Positions 1 through 10,125 of a DNA stretch of 64,000 bases are shown in pieces; within the stretch, counting starts at the first letter, position 1, and each line of letters starts with the position of its first letter. The notes under the pieces were generated by a model, which was not told where the DNA came from, ran no database searches, and was given only the letters and a program-made list of their open reading frames with translations. This DNA is from [Mycoplasma] phocae (GTDB taxonomy: Bacteria > Bacillota_I > Bacilli_A > Mycoplasmatales > Metamycoplasmataceae): positions 744,001 through 808,000 of the forward strand of contig NZ_CP029295.1 in the NCBI RefSeq assembly GCF_003332325.1. The letters run 5' to 3'. Position numbers and translations under genes: made by a program.

Positions 1-1
1 A

Positions 2-328
2 TCAATTGATAGATGATATGGCGAACTTCTAATCGGGTTAGCAATGGCATCAATTCAAGTTGCAATTGTATGTCTAATGATTTGAAAATTTAAATTCTTG
101 CGACCTGAATCATTACACTTTTTAATCCCAATTTCTTTAGCGATGAATTCATTTTTAGTTTCTAGTGGCGTTGATCTATGATTTATTAGAGTTATACCAG
201 CAGTAGGTTTAGCGTTTATGGCAATTCCAATTTTGTTACTAACCAAATATATAATAAGAAAACAAAATCAAAAGAAATTTGCGATGATTCAAGAAGAAGA
301 ATTAAAAAACAAATCATTGCTAGATTAG
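2..328 (+). CDS. C-terminal part of an integral membrane protein
   Basis: The frame is already open at the window edge and ends at TAG 326-328, so 108 residues of the C-terminus are visible. Two in-frame TGA codons are read as Trp. There are three hydrophobic stretches (about residues 8-27, 36-52 and 56-75) followed by a basic, then acidic, cytoplasmic-looking tail ending in KNKSLLD. It could be the end of a permease or a conserved mycoplasma membrane protein. I do not recognise the family from this fragment. A terminator hairpin follows directly, so it is probably the last gene of its transcript, ahead of glyA. Confidence 0.6.
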
Positions 329-332
329 AAAC

Positions 333-375
333 GGCTAAACTTAGTTAATGAGTTTAGTCTTTATTGTTATTTTTA
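333..375 (+). terminator. Rho-independent terminator after the membrane protein gene
   Basis: The arms ggctaaact (333-341) and agtttagtc (351-359) form a 9-bp stem with one G-U pair, followed by a T-rich run to 375. It lies just upstream of the glyA ribosome binding site. Confidence 0.55.
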
Positions 376-386
376 AGGAGAATAAT

Positions 387-1643
387 ATGTATAAAAAAAT
401 TAGTTTATTTGACAAAGACATTGAAGAATTAATAAATTTAGAAAATAAACGTCAAAGCGATAACATCGAATTAATAGCATCAGAAAATTATGTATCTGAA
501 GATGTTTTAAAAGCCGCTGGTTCATGTTTAACAAATAAATATGGTGAAGGTTATCCTGGTAGAAGATATTATGGTGGCTGTGAATATATGGATCAAATAG
601 AAACTATTGCTCAAGAAAGAGCAAAAAAATTATTTAACGTAAATTATGTTAATGTTCAACCATATTCAGGTAGTGTGGCCAACGCCGCTGTTTATATGTC
701 ACTTTTGGCACCGGGTGATAAAGTTTTAGGATTATCACTTGATTCAGGTGGACATCTAACACATGGTTATCGTATTTCATTTAGTGGATTATTCTATGAA
801 TCATATACATACACTGTTAATGATGACGGGGTTCTAGATTATGATGAGATTTTAAAAATTGCTAAAGAGGTAAAACCAAAAATGATAATTTGTGGTTATT
901 CAGCTTATTCACAAATTGTTCACTTTGATAAATTTAGAAAAATATGTGACGAAGTTGGTGCTTATTTATTTGCTGATATTTCTCACATCTCTGGACTTGT
1001 TATTGCCGGAAAACATCCATCACCTTCTCCCTATGCTGATATTATAATGACAACAACTCATAAAACTTTGAGGGGAACAAGGGGTGCGATTATAATGACT
1101 AATGATGAAGAGATTTATAAAAAAATAAATCGTTCTGTTTTCCCAGGATACCAAGGGGGTCCACTATTCCACCAAATAGCAGCCAAGGCAGTTAGTTTTT
1201 ATGAAGCGCTGCAACCAGAATTTAAGTTATATCAAGAACAACTATTAGTAAATTCGCAGGTTTTTTGTCAAACATTTATCAAAAAGGGTGCTAAGGTTAT
1301 TTCAGGTTTAACCCAAAATCATTTATTTATGATTGATGTCAAAGCAACATACAACATTACTGGTAAAGATGCAGTTGAAATCCTTTCAAAAGTTAACATT
1401 ACCGTTAATAAAAATACTATTCCTAATGATGCAGAATCTCCAATGATATCTAGTGGTATAAGACTCGGAACTGCTGCGATGACTTCGCGGGGATTTAAAG
1501 AAGAGGAATTTATTATTGTTGCCAACTTAATTGATAAAATTTTAAGAGAACCAAATAATGAAGCTCTTATAAAAATTATTAAAAAAGAAGTGGCAAAATT
1601 AACATCTTCCTTTCCTATAAAAAAATCGTATATTACAAGGTAA
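387..1643 (+). CDS. glyA: Serine hydroxymethyltransferase
   Basis: A PLP enzyme that interconverts serine and glycine while charging tetrahydrofolate with a one-carbon unit, in the cytosol. The 418-residue product has the usual family length. The active-site lysine is K226 in the [12 protein letters not shown] motif; the N-terminal segment ending in NKYGEGYPG and the GYQGGP loop are intact. The ATG at 387 is chosen over an upstream in-frame ATG at 348 because AAGGAG at 375-380 sits 6 nt before it and the protein then starts at the expected position. The Asp23-like gene follows after 3 nt. Confidence 0.96.
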   Translation: MYKKISLFDKDIEELINLENKRQSDNIELIASENYVSEDVLKAAGSCLTNKYGEGYPGRRYYGGCEYMDQIETIAQERAKKLFNVNYVNVQPYSGSVANAAVYMSLLAPGDKVLGLSLDSGGHLTHGYRISFSGLFYESYTYTVNDDGVLDYDEILKIAKEVKPKMIICGYSAYSQIVHFDKFRKICDEVGAYLFADISHISGLVIAGKHPSPSPYADIIMTTTHKTLRGTRGAIIMTNDEEIYKKINRSVFPGYQGGPLFHQIAAKAVSFYEALQPEFKLYQEQLLVNSQVFCQTFIKKGAKVISGLTQNHLFMIDVKATYNITGKDAVEILSKVNITVNKNTIPNDAESPMISSGIRLGTAAMTSRGFKEEEFIIVANLIDKILREPNNEALIKIIKKEVAKLTSSFPIKKSYITR

Positions 1644-1646
1644 ATT

Positions 1647-1943
1647 ATGGAAATAATTAAAAATATCCAAAAAATCGTATCAAATGCCATCATAACCATT
1701 GCAGGAATTTCAAAGATCGAAAAATTAAATGACCATGAATCTAACGGTCAAGAAAATCAAGGAATGATAATTGAACTTTCAGAAAATAATCAAACAGTCA
1801 ACATTACTGTTGGATTAATTTTGATTTCACATATTAGCGCAAAAAACATTGTTGAAGAAATGTATCAAAATATTTCGCATGTTTTCAAAAAGGAAAAATT
1901 AAATTTAGGAAGTTTAACAATTTATATTAAAGGAACTAAATAA
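1647..1943 (+). CDS. Asp23/DUF322-family protein (YloU-like)
   Basis: A small protein of 98 residues with the alkaline-shock Asp23/DUF322 pattern: a short N-terminal helix, a conserved V-N-I-T-V strand near residue 50 and a C-terminal helix-strand. In Firmicutes, yloU lies directly upstream of yloV (fakA), as here, and its exact role is unknown. The stop codon overlaps the fakA start by one base (TAATG), which implies translational coupling. No catalytic residues are expected in this family. The family assignment rests mainly on size, pattern and context. Confidence 0.8.
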   Translation: MEIIKNIQKIVSNAIITIAGISKIEKLNDHESNGQENQGMIIELSENNQTVNITVGLILISHISAKNIVEEMYQNISHVFKKEKLNLGSLTIYIKGTK

Positions 1944-3577
1944 TGATAAAAATTACAGGAAAAATTTGAAAAGAAGCTTTAATTTCTGCTTCTAATAATT
2001 TACAGAATAAGAAAAATGCTATTAATGCTTTAAATGTCTTTCCGGTTCCCGATGGTGATACCGGTAGTAATATGGCTTCTACAATAGCGTCAATTAATGA
2101 AATAAAAGAAGAGACTTCTAAGATTTCAGACATATCAAAAGTAATATCACAAAACATGCTAATGTCGGCTAGAGGAAATTCAGGCGTTATTTTAAGTCAA
2201 ATATTTAAAGGTTTTTCTATTGGTTTTAAAAATAAGAATGAAGCGACAGCATTTGATGTTATTAAGGCTTTTGAAGAAGCTTCTAAATCAGCTTATACAG
2301 CAGTTCTTAAACCAATTGAAGGTACTATTTTAACTGTTATTAGAGAAGTAGCTGAAGGGCTTCAAGAGCAAGTTACCATGGATGCGGGAATTGATGATAT
2401 TTTTAAAATTGCTGTCAAAATAGCGCGAAAAAGTTGTGATAATACTCCAAAATTATTGGCCGTGTTGCAAGAAGTTGGAGTAACTGATTCTGGTGGTGAA
2501 GGATTATATGCCATCCTTGAAGGAATTGCTTCTTATTTTGATAATAAACCAATTACATTATTACATGATGAAAATGAAAAAATTACTAATTTTATTGGCA
2601 ATAAAGAAGTATATGATGGTAAATTTGGTTATTGTACCGAATTTATTATGGAATTATATAAAGATTTTGTTTTAAATATGAACGCTTTAACTAAGAAATT
2701 GGAAAAAAACGGTGATTCGATTGTTGTTACTTCTGATGAAAATTTAATTAAGGTACATATTCATACAAGAAGACCTGGCAATATTCTAAATTTAGTTAAT
2801 TCATGAGGCGAGTTTATCAAAATTAAAATTGAAAATATGACAATTCAAGCTAATCAAAGTAAGGAAAATGCCGAAAAATATAGTGCGAAAAAAGATAATG
2901 AAGTTGTTAGCATCAAAAAAAATTCTTGCGCTTTAATTTCATGTAACACCGGACAAGGAATGATTGATTTAGCTAAAGATAGTGGAGTTTCATATGTTGT
3001 TGAAGGTGGACAAACTAATAATCCTTCAATTCAAGATATTGTTGATGCAATTAATAAAGTTGATGCCGGAACAGTCTTTATTCTTCCAAATAACTCTAAC
3101 ATTACACTTTCAGCTCAACAAGCAGCAACAATTGTTAGAAATAAAAAAGTTATTATTATTCCAACTAAATCACAAGCTCAAACCTTAGGAGTTGCTGTTC
3201 GCTTTAGTGAGGATAATCCTGCTAATACTAACTTAAGTGAAATGACTAAAGCAGTCCAAAAAATTAGATATGGTGAAATTGCTCCATCAATTAAAGATAC
3301 CAAATTAAATGGTATAAAAATTAAAGATGGTGATTATATGGTTATTGTCAATAATGAGCTTTATGATACAGCTAAAACTGGAAATGAAGCAGCAATTAAG
3401 CTTATCGATAATTTAATTGAAAAAAATTCAGAATTAATCACAATTATTTATGGACAAGATGTATCAGAAACCGACGCAAAAGAAATTCAAGATTACATTG
3501 AAATTAATTTTGATATTTCAGTAGATATCCAAGCTGGTGGACAAAGTATTTACCCATATTTAATTTCAGTTGAATAG
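1943..3577 (+). CDS. fakA: Fatty acid kinase catalytic subunit FakA (DhaK/DhaL-type, YloV)
   Basis: Phosphorylates fatty acids bound to a DegV/FakB partner, giving acyl-phosphate for PlsX. The 544 residues contain an N-terminal DhaL-like ATP-binding domain (about 1-200) with the Mg-binding motif PVPDGDTGSN (D37, D39), then a middle domain and a C-terminal domain ending in GGQSIYPYLISVE. The gene starts at ATG 1943, upstream of the first uninterrupted stretch, because TGA codons at W9 and near 2804 encode Trp. It is followed 9 nt later by plsX, its pathway partner. No fakB/degV gene lies in the window. Confidence 0.9.
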
Positions 3578-3586
3578 AGGTCTATT

Positions 3587-4591
3587 ATGAAAAAAATTGT
3601 TTTTGATTTATTAAATAACGATAATGGTCAACATTTTGCAATTGAGGGTGCTAAGCGATTTTTGAAAGAAAACCCAAATTATAAATTAATCTTAGTTGGT
3701 AATCGGGAAATGATTGAAAAAGAATTTTCAGAAATTAATAAAAATCAATATGAAATTTTTGAAAATAATGAAATTGCTAAAAAAATCGAAAGTCCAAGAG
3801 ATGCTTTAAAATCAAATAGTTCAATGTTTGAGGCATTTGAACTTGTTTCATCAGAGAACGCCGACGGAATTTTAAGCAGTGGCGATAGTGCTTCTTTTAT
3901 AATCTTATCGGCACTTAAAATTAAACGATTACCAAAAGTTTCACGCCCAGCATTCATGCCAATTATCCCAACATCTAAGGATAAAGACATTTTAGTTTTA
4001 GATGTTGGTGCTAATATTAATGTTAAGGCTGAATATTTTTTAGAGTGAGCTAAACTCGCAGTTCAATACTATGAAGCTATATATAATATTCAAAATCCAA
4101 CGATTGGACAATTAAATATTGGAACTGAACATTATAAGGGAAGTGAAATTGCTAAAGAAGCTTATGAACTTTTAAAAAATAATCAAGACAATTTTAAATT
4201 TGCAGGATTTGTTGAACCAGGATCAGCAATTAATGGCGAAGTTGATATTTTAGTAGCTGACGGCTATGGTGGGAATATATTTCTAAAAACATTAGAAAGT
4301 TCGTTTTTAGCATTTTCAAAAATGTTAAAAGGTATTTTTCTAAAAAATTTCTTAACTAAAATTAGCGCACTTTTAGTAAAAAAACATTTTAAAAAAATGA
4401 AAAATCGCTTTGATTATCGAAACACTGGCGGGGCTTTTATTGTTGGATTGGAAAAAATTGTTGTTAAGGCCCATGGTGGTAGTGATGATTTAGCTTTTTA
4501 TAATGCATTAAATCAAATAAAACTCGCAATTGATAAAAATTTAGTTGAAAAGTTAAAAGCAATTAACGAGGAAAAAAATGAAGAACTATAA
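3587..4591 (+). CDS. plsX: Phosphate acyltransferase PlsX
   Basis: Interconverts acyl-ACP and acyl-phosphate, the donor for glycerol-3-phosphate acylation in phospholipid synthesis, as a peripheral membrane enzyme. The 334 residues match the family length, and the GEVDILVADGYGGNI and NTGGAFIVG segments in the C-terminal half are typical. An in-frame TGA at 4046-4048 is Trp. The N-terminal glycine-rich DAMGGD signature of most PlsX proteins is replaced by FDLLNNDNG, so the N-terminal loop is divergent. The 3' end overlaps rnc by 14 nt. Confidence 0.88.
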
Positions 4592-5276
4592 TTCTACTTT
4601 TGAGATCAAAATTAAAGAAGCTTTAAAAAAATGGAAATTTGATAATAACAATTCTTTAGAAGAGAAAGACTATGAAATTTTTTATCGAGCTTTTACTCAC
4701 AAAACATATTCTAATGAACACAAAAATATCAAAAATTATCAATACTTAGAATTTTTAGGTGATACAGTTTTACAATTTACTGTTAGCGACATTATTTTTA
4801 GAAATTTTCCTAATTTTAATGAGGGTGATGCTACAGCTTTAAGATCTTCAATCGTGGACAAAAAAAATTTAGGGCAATGATCTGCAAAAATGGGACTTCC
4901 CCTTCTAATAAGAGCTTCAAGAAATGCTTTCATAAATGGCAAAAATATTAAAACTGATTCAGATATTTTTGAATCTTTAATTGCCGCTATATATCTTGTT
5001 TTTGGTTTTGAAAAAACATATGATTTTATTTCTAATTTGCTAAAATCGGAAATTAAAACTTTTTCTAAGAAATCATTAAAAGATTCAAAGTCAAAATTTC
5101 AGGAATTAATTCAGGGATCAGGAAATAACCGCATTGAATATGAAACATATGCAATTGAAAATTCATTATTCCGAAGTAATGTTTTTGTCAATGAAATGAA
5201 ATACGGTTCTGGTGTTGGAAAATCCAAAAAAGAAGCCGAAAAAAATGCGGCACTTGATGCCTTAACGAAGGTTTAA
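4578..5276 (+). CDS. rnc: Ribonuclease III
   Basis: Double-strand-specific endoribonuclease for rRNA and mRNA processing. The 232-residue product has the signature EFLGDTVLQF (canonical E-FLGDAVL) near residues 54-65, the second acidic motif with FESLIAAIYL near 133, and a C-terminal double-stranded RNA-binding domain with the typical GVGKSKKEAEKNAA helix. TGA at 4878 is Trp. The start ATG overlaps plsX and is preceded by GAGGAAAAA. A strong terminator follows, so fakA-plsX-rnc end together. Confidence 0.95.
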
Positions 5277-5302
5277 ATAACATTATTTAATTAGTATAAT
5301 AA

Positions 5303-5340
5303 ATGGTGCTTAAGATTGTAAAAAGCATCATTTTTATTTT
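5303..5340 (+). terminator. Rho-independent terminator after rnc
   Basis: atggtgctt (5303-5311) pairs with aagcatcat (5323-5331), giving 9 bp with one G-U, followed by TTTTTATTTT. Confidence 0.8.
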
Positions 5341-5412
5341 ATTTATTGTACAAATTAATAATTTTTAATTGACTATTTTTTACATAATTTAAGAAATTGA
5401 TAACAAAATTAT

Positions 5413-5418
5413 TATAAT
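5413..5418 (+). promoter_or_regulatory. Probable -10 box of smc
   Basis: TATAAT at 5413-5418, 57 nt upstream of the smc ATG and downstream of the rnc terminator. No convincing -35 box is seen at 16-18 nt. Confidence 0.4.
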
Positions 5419-5475
5419 TATGTCATCAATTAGTATCTTTAAATATAGATATTTTAATAAATTGAAAGGACAAAT

Positions 5476-8409
5476 ATGAAATTAATCCAAGTTGAAGCCC
5501 ATGGATTTAAGTCATTTGCTGATAAAGTTACATTAAAATTTGACGGTGGTGTTGTAGCCATTATTGGACCCAATGGTTCAGGAAAATCAAATATCAATGA
5601 TGCAATAAGATGAGTACTAGGGGAAACTAGTTCAAAGGTTTTACGGGGAGATAATATGGAAGATGTTATCTTTGCTGGTTCTAAAACAGAAAAAGAAATG
5701 AACCGAGCAGAAGTAATACTTACCTTTGATAATCGTGACCGTGCTTGTGACATTCCTCATGATTTTTTTACAATATCAAGAGTGTTAAATCGTGGTAAAG
5801 GAAGTAATGAATATTACATTAATTCTGAAGTTGCTAGACAAAGAGACATTAAAGAAATCGCCATGCAAAGTGGTATTTCAAAATCAAGTTTAGCCATTAT
5901 TGGACAAGGAACAATATCAGACATTGCTGAAGCTACTCCTGAAAGAAGAAGAGAAATTTTAGAAGAAGCTAGTGGTACTTCAATGTATCGGTCAAAAAAA
6001 ATTGAAGCGCAAAGGAAACTTGAAAGAACACAAGAAGCTTTAGACCAAATCGTTATTTTAGTTGAAGAGCTTGAAAGACAGCTTAAACCACTACAAAGAC
6101 AAGCGGAAAAAGCAAGAATATACAAAACTAAAGTTGAACAACTAAAGGATGTAGAAGTTACCCTACTAGTGCATGACTTTATGCACTATTCGGAGAGATT
6201 AGAACAATTAAAAACCGAAGCAAGAGAATACGATATTGTGCGTGAAGATCTTGAATCTAAGGTTTTAATGTATGAACAAACAATTAAACAAAAAACTGGC
6301 ATTATTCAAAATCTTGAGGAAAACATCAAAAATATTGCTAGACGTTTAGATGAAGTAAATTCGGAAATTAGTAATCTAGAAATTAGAAGTGCTAAGGAAG
6401 AAAAACATCGTGAAATGCTAATAAATGGGGAATTGATTGCCACTGCAAAAGAGCAAGCTGACGCCTTAAAAATGGAATTAAATACTATTAACACTAAAAT
6501 ATTAGGTTATAAGGAATTTATTCAAAAGAAAAAAGCTGATATCGAAAAATTACAAACATCAACTGCAAATCGAGCAGCTATGATTTCGACAATTAAACAT
6601 GACATTTCATCTGACACAGATAAACTTAACAAAATTAGATCAAAATTAGACGTAATTGAAGAAATGAAATCTAATCGAACCAATTTGGCTAAGGGAACAA
6701 AAAATATTGTTGAAAATGCCCACCTATTTAAAGGATATAAAAATTTAGTAAGTGAATTAATTGCAGTTGAGAATACTTATGCGCGAGCAATTGAAACTAT
6801 TTTGGCAGCCGCAATTCAACACATCGTTGTAGATAGCCCTGAAACAGCTGTTAAAGCCATTAACTTTTTAAAGGAAAATAACGGAGGACGTGCAACATTT
6901 ATTCCGCTAAGTTCAATTAATCCTAAATATGTTAATGAACAACATATTATCGTTGCTAAAACACAAAAAGGTTTTATTGGAATTGCCGCCGATTTAGCAG
7001 CAACAGAACCAGAATTTGATGTACTAAAAAGATTTCTATTAGGAAATATTTTGGTTTGTGACACGATAGAAAATGCAAGCAAATTATCTAAATTGCTAGA
7101 AAAAAGATATATGGTTGTATCACTTGACGGAGATATTATTCGAGTTGGTGGAGTAATGTCAGGTGGACAAGTTAGTCAAAATATTTCGATTTTCGGAGTA
7201 GATGAACAAGTTAAACAATTAGAGGAATTAGTTCCTGCTATTAAAAACAAAATTGCAATCTTAAATGAAAAACTATCAACCATTCAACATGAACAAGATT
7301 CAGAAACAGCCTTACTTTCAAATTACACAATTGAAAGAGCTAATCATCAAAAGGAATATGATTTAGCATTGGAAAAATTTGATGAATTGAAAGTTAAATA
7401 TCAATCGATTTCAAATGAAATTTTTTCAGAAGGTCAAGTGGTGGATATTGCCGCACAAATTCAAAAATTAACTATTGATCGTAGTGATTTATTAGCAATG
7501 AAAACTAGTCAAGAAGATTTATACTACAGTTCTAAAAAAGAATTTTATTTAATGAATAGTAAAAAAGCAGAAGCTAATTCAGAGCTTAATCAACTATTAA
7601 AAACTAACGCTCAAAAAATCGCAGAAAAAACAAAAGCAGAATCAATTATTCAACAAGCAAAACAAAGATTGGCAGAACAGTACAATATGCTATTTGAAAC
7701 TGCTAAGGAATTCTATAATCCAACAATCGATTTTGATGTTGCTCGTAGTTTAGTTAATAGTCTAAAACAAGATATAAGGGAATTAGGACATGTTAACCTA
7801 GATTCAATTAATCAATTAGAAGAAGTTGAAAATAGATACAATGATGTTAAATCACAGCAAGAAGAAATTGCTGCTGCAAAATTAACCATTGAAGAAGCAA
7901 TTGATGAAATGGATAAAATCATTATTGAAAGAATTACTAAGACAGTTGAACTTGTTAATAATGAATTTAAGCATGTATTCTCAAGAATGTTTGGCGGCGG
8001 TATGGCTGAAATTAGGTATACCGATCCAGATAATGTTTTGGAAAGTGGAATTGATGTTATTGCTCAACCACCAGGCAAATCAATTCGAAATTTAAAACTA
8101 TTTTCAGGTGGTGAAAAAGCCTTAATAGCAATCTCATTACTATTCTCAATTATTAAAGCTAAACCTTTACCACTATGTATCTTAGACGAAGTTGAAGCCG
8201 CATTGGATGAGGCTAATGTTATTCGTTTTGCCGAATTTTTACAAAGTTTAAAAATAGATACTCAATTTATTGTTATTACTCACCGTCAAGGAACAATGGA
8301 AAGAGTTGACAAACTGTATGGCGCAACTATGCAAAAACGTGGTGTTACCACTTTCTTTGCTGTTAATTTACATGAAGCTAAGAAATTAATTGTTGAAGAA
8401 GAAAAATAA
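5476..8409 (+). CDS. smc: Chromosome partition protein SMC (P115-type)
   Basis: Condensin ATPase that organises and helps segregate the chromosome with ScpA/ScpB. The 977 residues show Walker A GPNGSGKSN at 31-39, long coiled coils, a hinge around residues 415-560, the ABC signature LFSGGEKAL near 875-883 and Walker B LCILDEVEAALD near 900-911. It is about 200 residues shorter than the Bacillus SMC, as in other mycoplasma P115 proteins, so the coiled-coil arms are short. Translation starts at ATG 5476 after GAAAGGA; the TGA at 5611 is Trp. Confidence 0.96.
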
Positions 8410-8450
8410 AACCAAAGATCAAAAATTTAATCAGTTACGGTTTTATAAAA

Positions 8451-8490
8451 CAAAAATTCGAGTGCAACTTAGCACTTGAATTTTTGTTTT
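8451..8490 (+). terminator. Rho-independent terminator after smc
   Basis: A 15-bp stem (8451-8465 with 8472-8486, one G-U pair) closes a 6-nt loop and is followed by TTTT. It separates smc from the oppositely oriented tRNA gene. Confidence 0.85.
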
Positions 8491-8527
8491 GAGAATAATT
8501 AACTACCCATTTTTTTGTTCTTACATA

Positions 8528-8617
8528 TGGCGGATAGTAAGGGATTTGAACCCTTGAATGCCTTTCGACATTATTAGTTTTCGAGACTAACCTTTTCGGC
8601 CACTCAAGCAACTATCC
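8528..8617 (-). tRNA. tRNA-Ser (anticodon CGA)
   Basis: On the minus strand a 90-nt class II tRNA folds fully. The acceptor stem is GGATAGT paired with ACTATCC, followed by discriminator G and an encoded CCA. The anticodon stem TTAGT/ACTAA encloses the loop CTCGAAA, giving anticodon CGA for UCG codons. There is a long variable arm (TGTCGAAAGGCA) and a T arm with GGTTCAAATCC. The long variable arm and the anticodon agree on serine. Confidence 0.95.
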
Positions 8618-8771
8618 ACAGTATTTTATTCACATGTAATATTTTACTATAAAAAATTAAATTAAAATTTGTCTGTATTTTTGAATTAATTAATTAAATA
8701 AAAAAATTGCTATTTATAATATTTTTTTACCTTATTTTCTTGCGGAAAAAAATTCTATAGGTAATTTGTGC

Positions 8772-8777
8772 TATAAT
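8772..8777 (+). promoter_or_regulatory. Probable -10 box of the VapD-like gene
   Basis: TATAAT at 8772-8777, 40 nt upstream of the ATG; the ribosome binding site TGGAG lies at 8803-8807. No clear -35 box. Confidence 0.45.
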
Positions 8778-8817
8778 AAAAAAGTTCATTTATTACAATT
8801 ATATGGAGATTTAAAAT

Positions 8818-9126
8818 ATGTATGGCTTAGTTTTTTATTTAAATAAGGAAGTTCTTAAGAAGGCTTATGGACTTGAAAAAAACTATAAACAAGCATATGA
8901 AGATGTTAGAGATATTTTAAGACATTATGGTTTTCATTGGCTATCAAATAGTTTTTATTTTTCTCGTTCAATTAATAATCTAAAACAAATTTTTCAAGCT
9001 ATTCAACATTTAAAAAAACTTAATTGATTTGTTGAATCTCTAGTAAGTTTACATATTTTTAAAATGGAAGACTTATCAAATTTCACAGAGTATATGAGTT
9101 CAAGCACCGACTCATTTGATGAATAA
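8818..9126 (+). CDS. vapD: VapD-family protein (virulence-associated protein D), divergent
   Basis: The 102-residue product matches VapD along most of its length: the N-terminal strand MYGLVFYL, then KEVLKKAYG, the AYEDVRDIL helix, GFHWLSNS, the helix ending in QAIQHLKKL, NWF and FKMEDLSNFTEY. VapD proteins are Cas2-like ferredoxin-fold endoribonucleases (H. pylori HP0315 is the studied example). Here the usual F-D-L aspartate is Tyr (Y7) and the aspartate seven residues after the W-F pair is Ser (S77), so activity is doubtful. TGA at 9025 is Trp (W70). It stands alone, with its own -10 box and terminator; no adjacent VapX-like antitoxin is seen. Confidence 0.82.
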
Positions 9127-9174
9127 TTTTAAGATTAAAAATTTAAGGACAACTACAGCAAAAATTAAAATAAA

Positions 9175-9205
9175 AAAGCGATCATTTTTTGATTGCTTTG
9201 TTTTT
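9175..9205. terminator. Bidirectional terminator between the VapD-like gene and the LRR lipoprotein gene
   Basis: aaagcgatca (9175-9184) pairs with tgattgcttt (9190-9199). It is A-rich on the left and T-rich on the right, so it can serve both convergent genes. Confidence 0.75.
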
Positions 9206-9213
9206 GTATACTA

Positions 9214-10080
9214 TTAATTTGACACAATTTCAAATAAATGTGAAGGGTCTGCCGCTAAGGCTTCCTTGAATTTATCGGAAGTTGTTTTATCTAAAATTGT
9301 TAGTTTAACTTTTGCTAATGTTTCCATTTTTGGATGAATGTAATCTAAAAAGTCGACATCAACATTTACGAGACTCGCAGGTAATTCCAATTTAGTAAAT
9401 TTATTTTGTGACAGAGCACCACTTTCAATTCTTGTAACTCTCGATAAATCAATTTCAGTTAAAAGGTTATTTGCAAAAACTCCCTTTGTTAAAACTGAAT
9501 AATTTACTAGGTCTTTCATATTAATAGATTTAATTTTGTTGCTTCTAAATGCGCCTTCCCCAATAACTGAAATACTATTAGGTAAAATTAATTCCTCAAT
9601 TGAATTTTTTTCAAAAGCATTATCTTGAATTTCTTTTAGTTTATTACCAAAAGTAATTGTTTTTAGTGAATTAATTTCTGAAAATGCCCCTTTTTCTATT
9701 AATTCTAGTGATTCAGGTAGAATAATTCTTTCAATATTAATTTGTTGGTCGGTAATGATTCCATTTGCTATTTCTTTTCTATCGCCTTGATTGTTAATGG
9801 TAAACAATCTTAGCAGTGTTTTTCATGAAAAGGCTGATTGTGGAATAACTTTTAAATTTGTTTGTGAAAGATCTAAAGTTTTGGTTGTGCTATTGTAATA
9901 ATTTTTAGCATCACTTCCAAATAAAAATTTCGCTGCAAATTCATTGGCATTTTCACGACTACATGCAATAGCGGATAATCCTAAAATAGCCGGTGTTATA
10001 ATTGCTGCTGCAAATCCTAAACTAATTCTTTTTAATTTATTATTTTTGTTAAACATAGAACTCATTTTACCATATTTCAT
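9214..10080 (-). CDS. Lipoprotein with BspA-type leucine-rich repeats
   Basis: One 288-residue frame; a TGA near 9820 is Trp and does not split the gene. The N-terminus has a basic region, a hydrophobic stretch and a lipobox LSAIAC with the lipidated Cys at residue 40, so a membrane-anchored surface lipoprotein is expected. The rest is built of LRR_5/BspA-like units of about 23 residues (I-x-L-P-x-S-L-x-x-I-x-x-G-A-F), for example near IILPESLELIEKGAF and LILPNSISVIGEGAF. Such repeats often mediate adhesion, but a role here is inference. In-frame ATGs at 10062 and 10053 are alternative starts; none has a clear ribosome binding site. Confidence 0.82.
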
Positions 10081-10125
10081 TAAATCTTATATCTTAAATG
10101 GATATATTCAATTAAAATTATCAAT

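Noticed and set aside
9808-9822. Apparent break that splits the LRR lipoprotein gene into two
   Set aside because: The break is one TGA codon in frame; with UGA as Trp the two parts form one protein with a single signal peptide.
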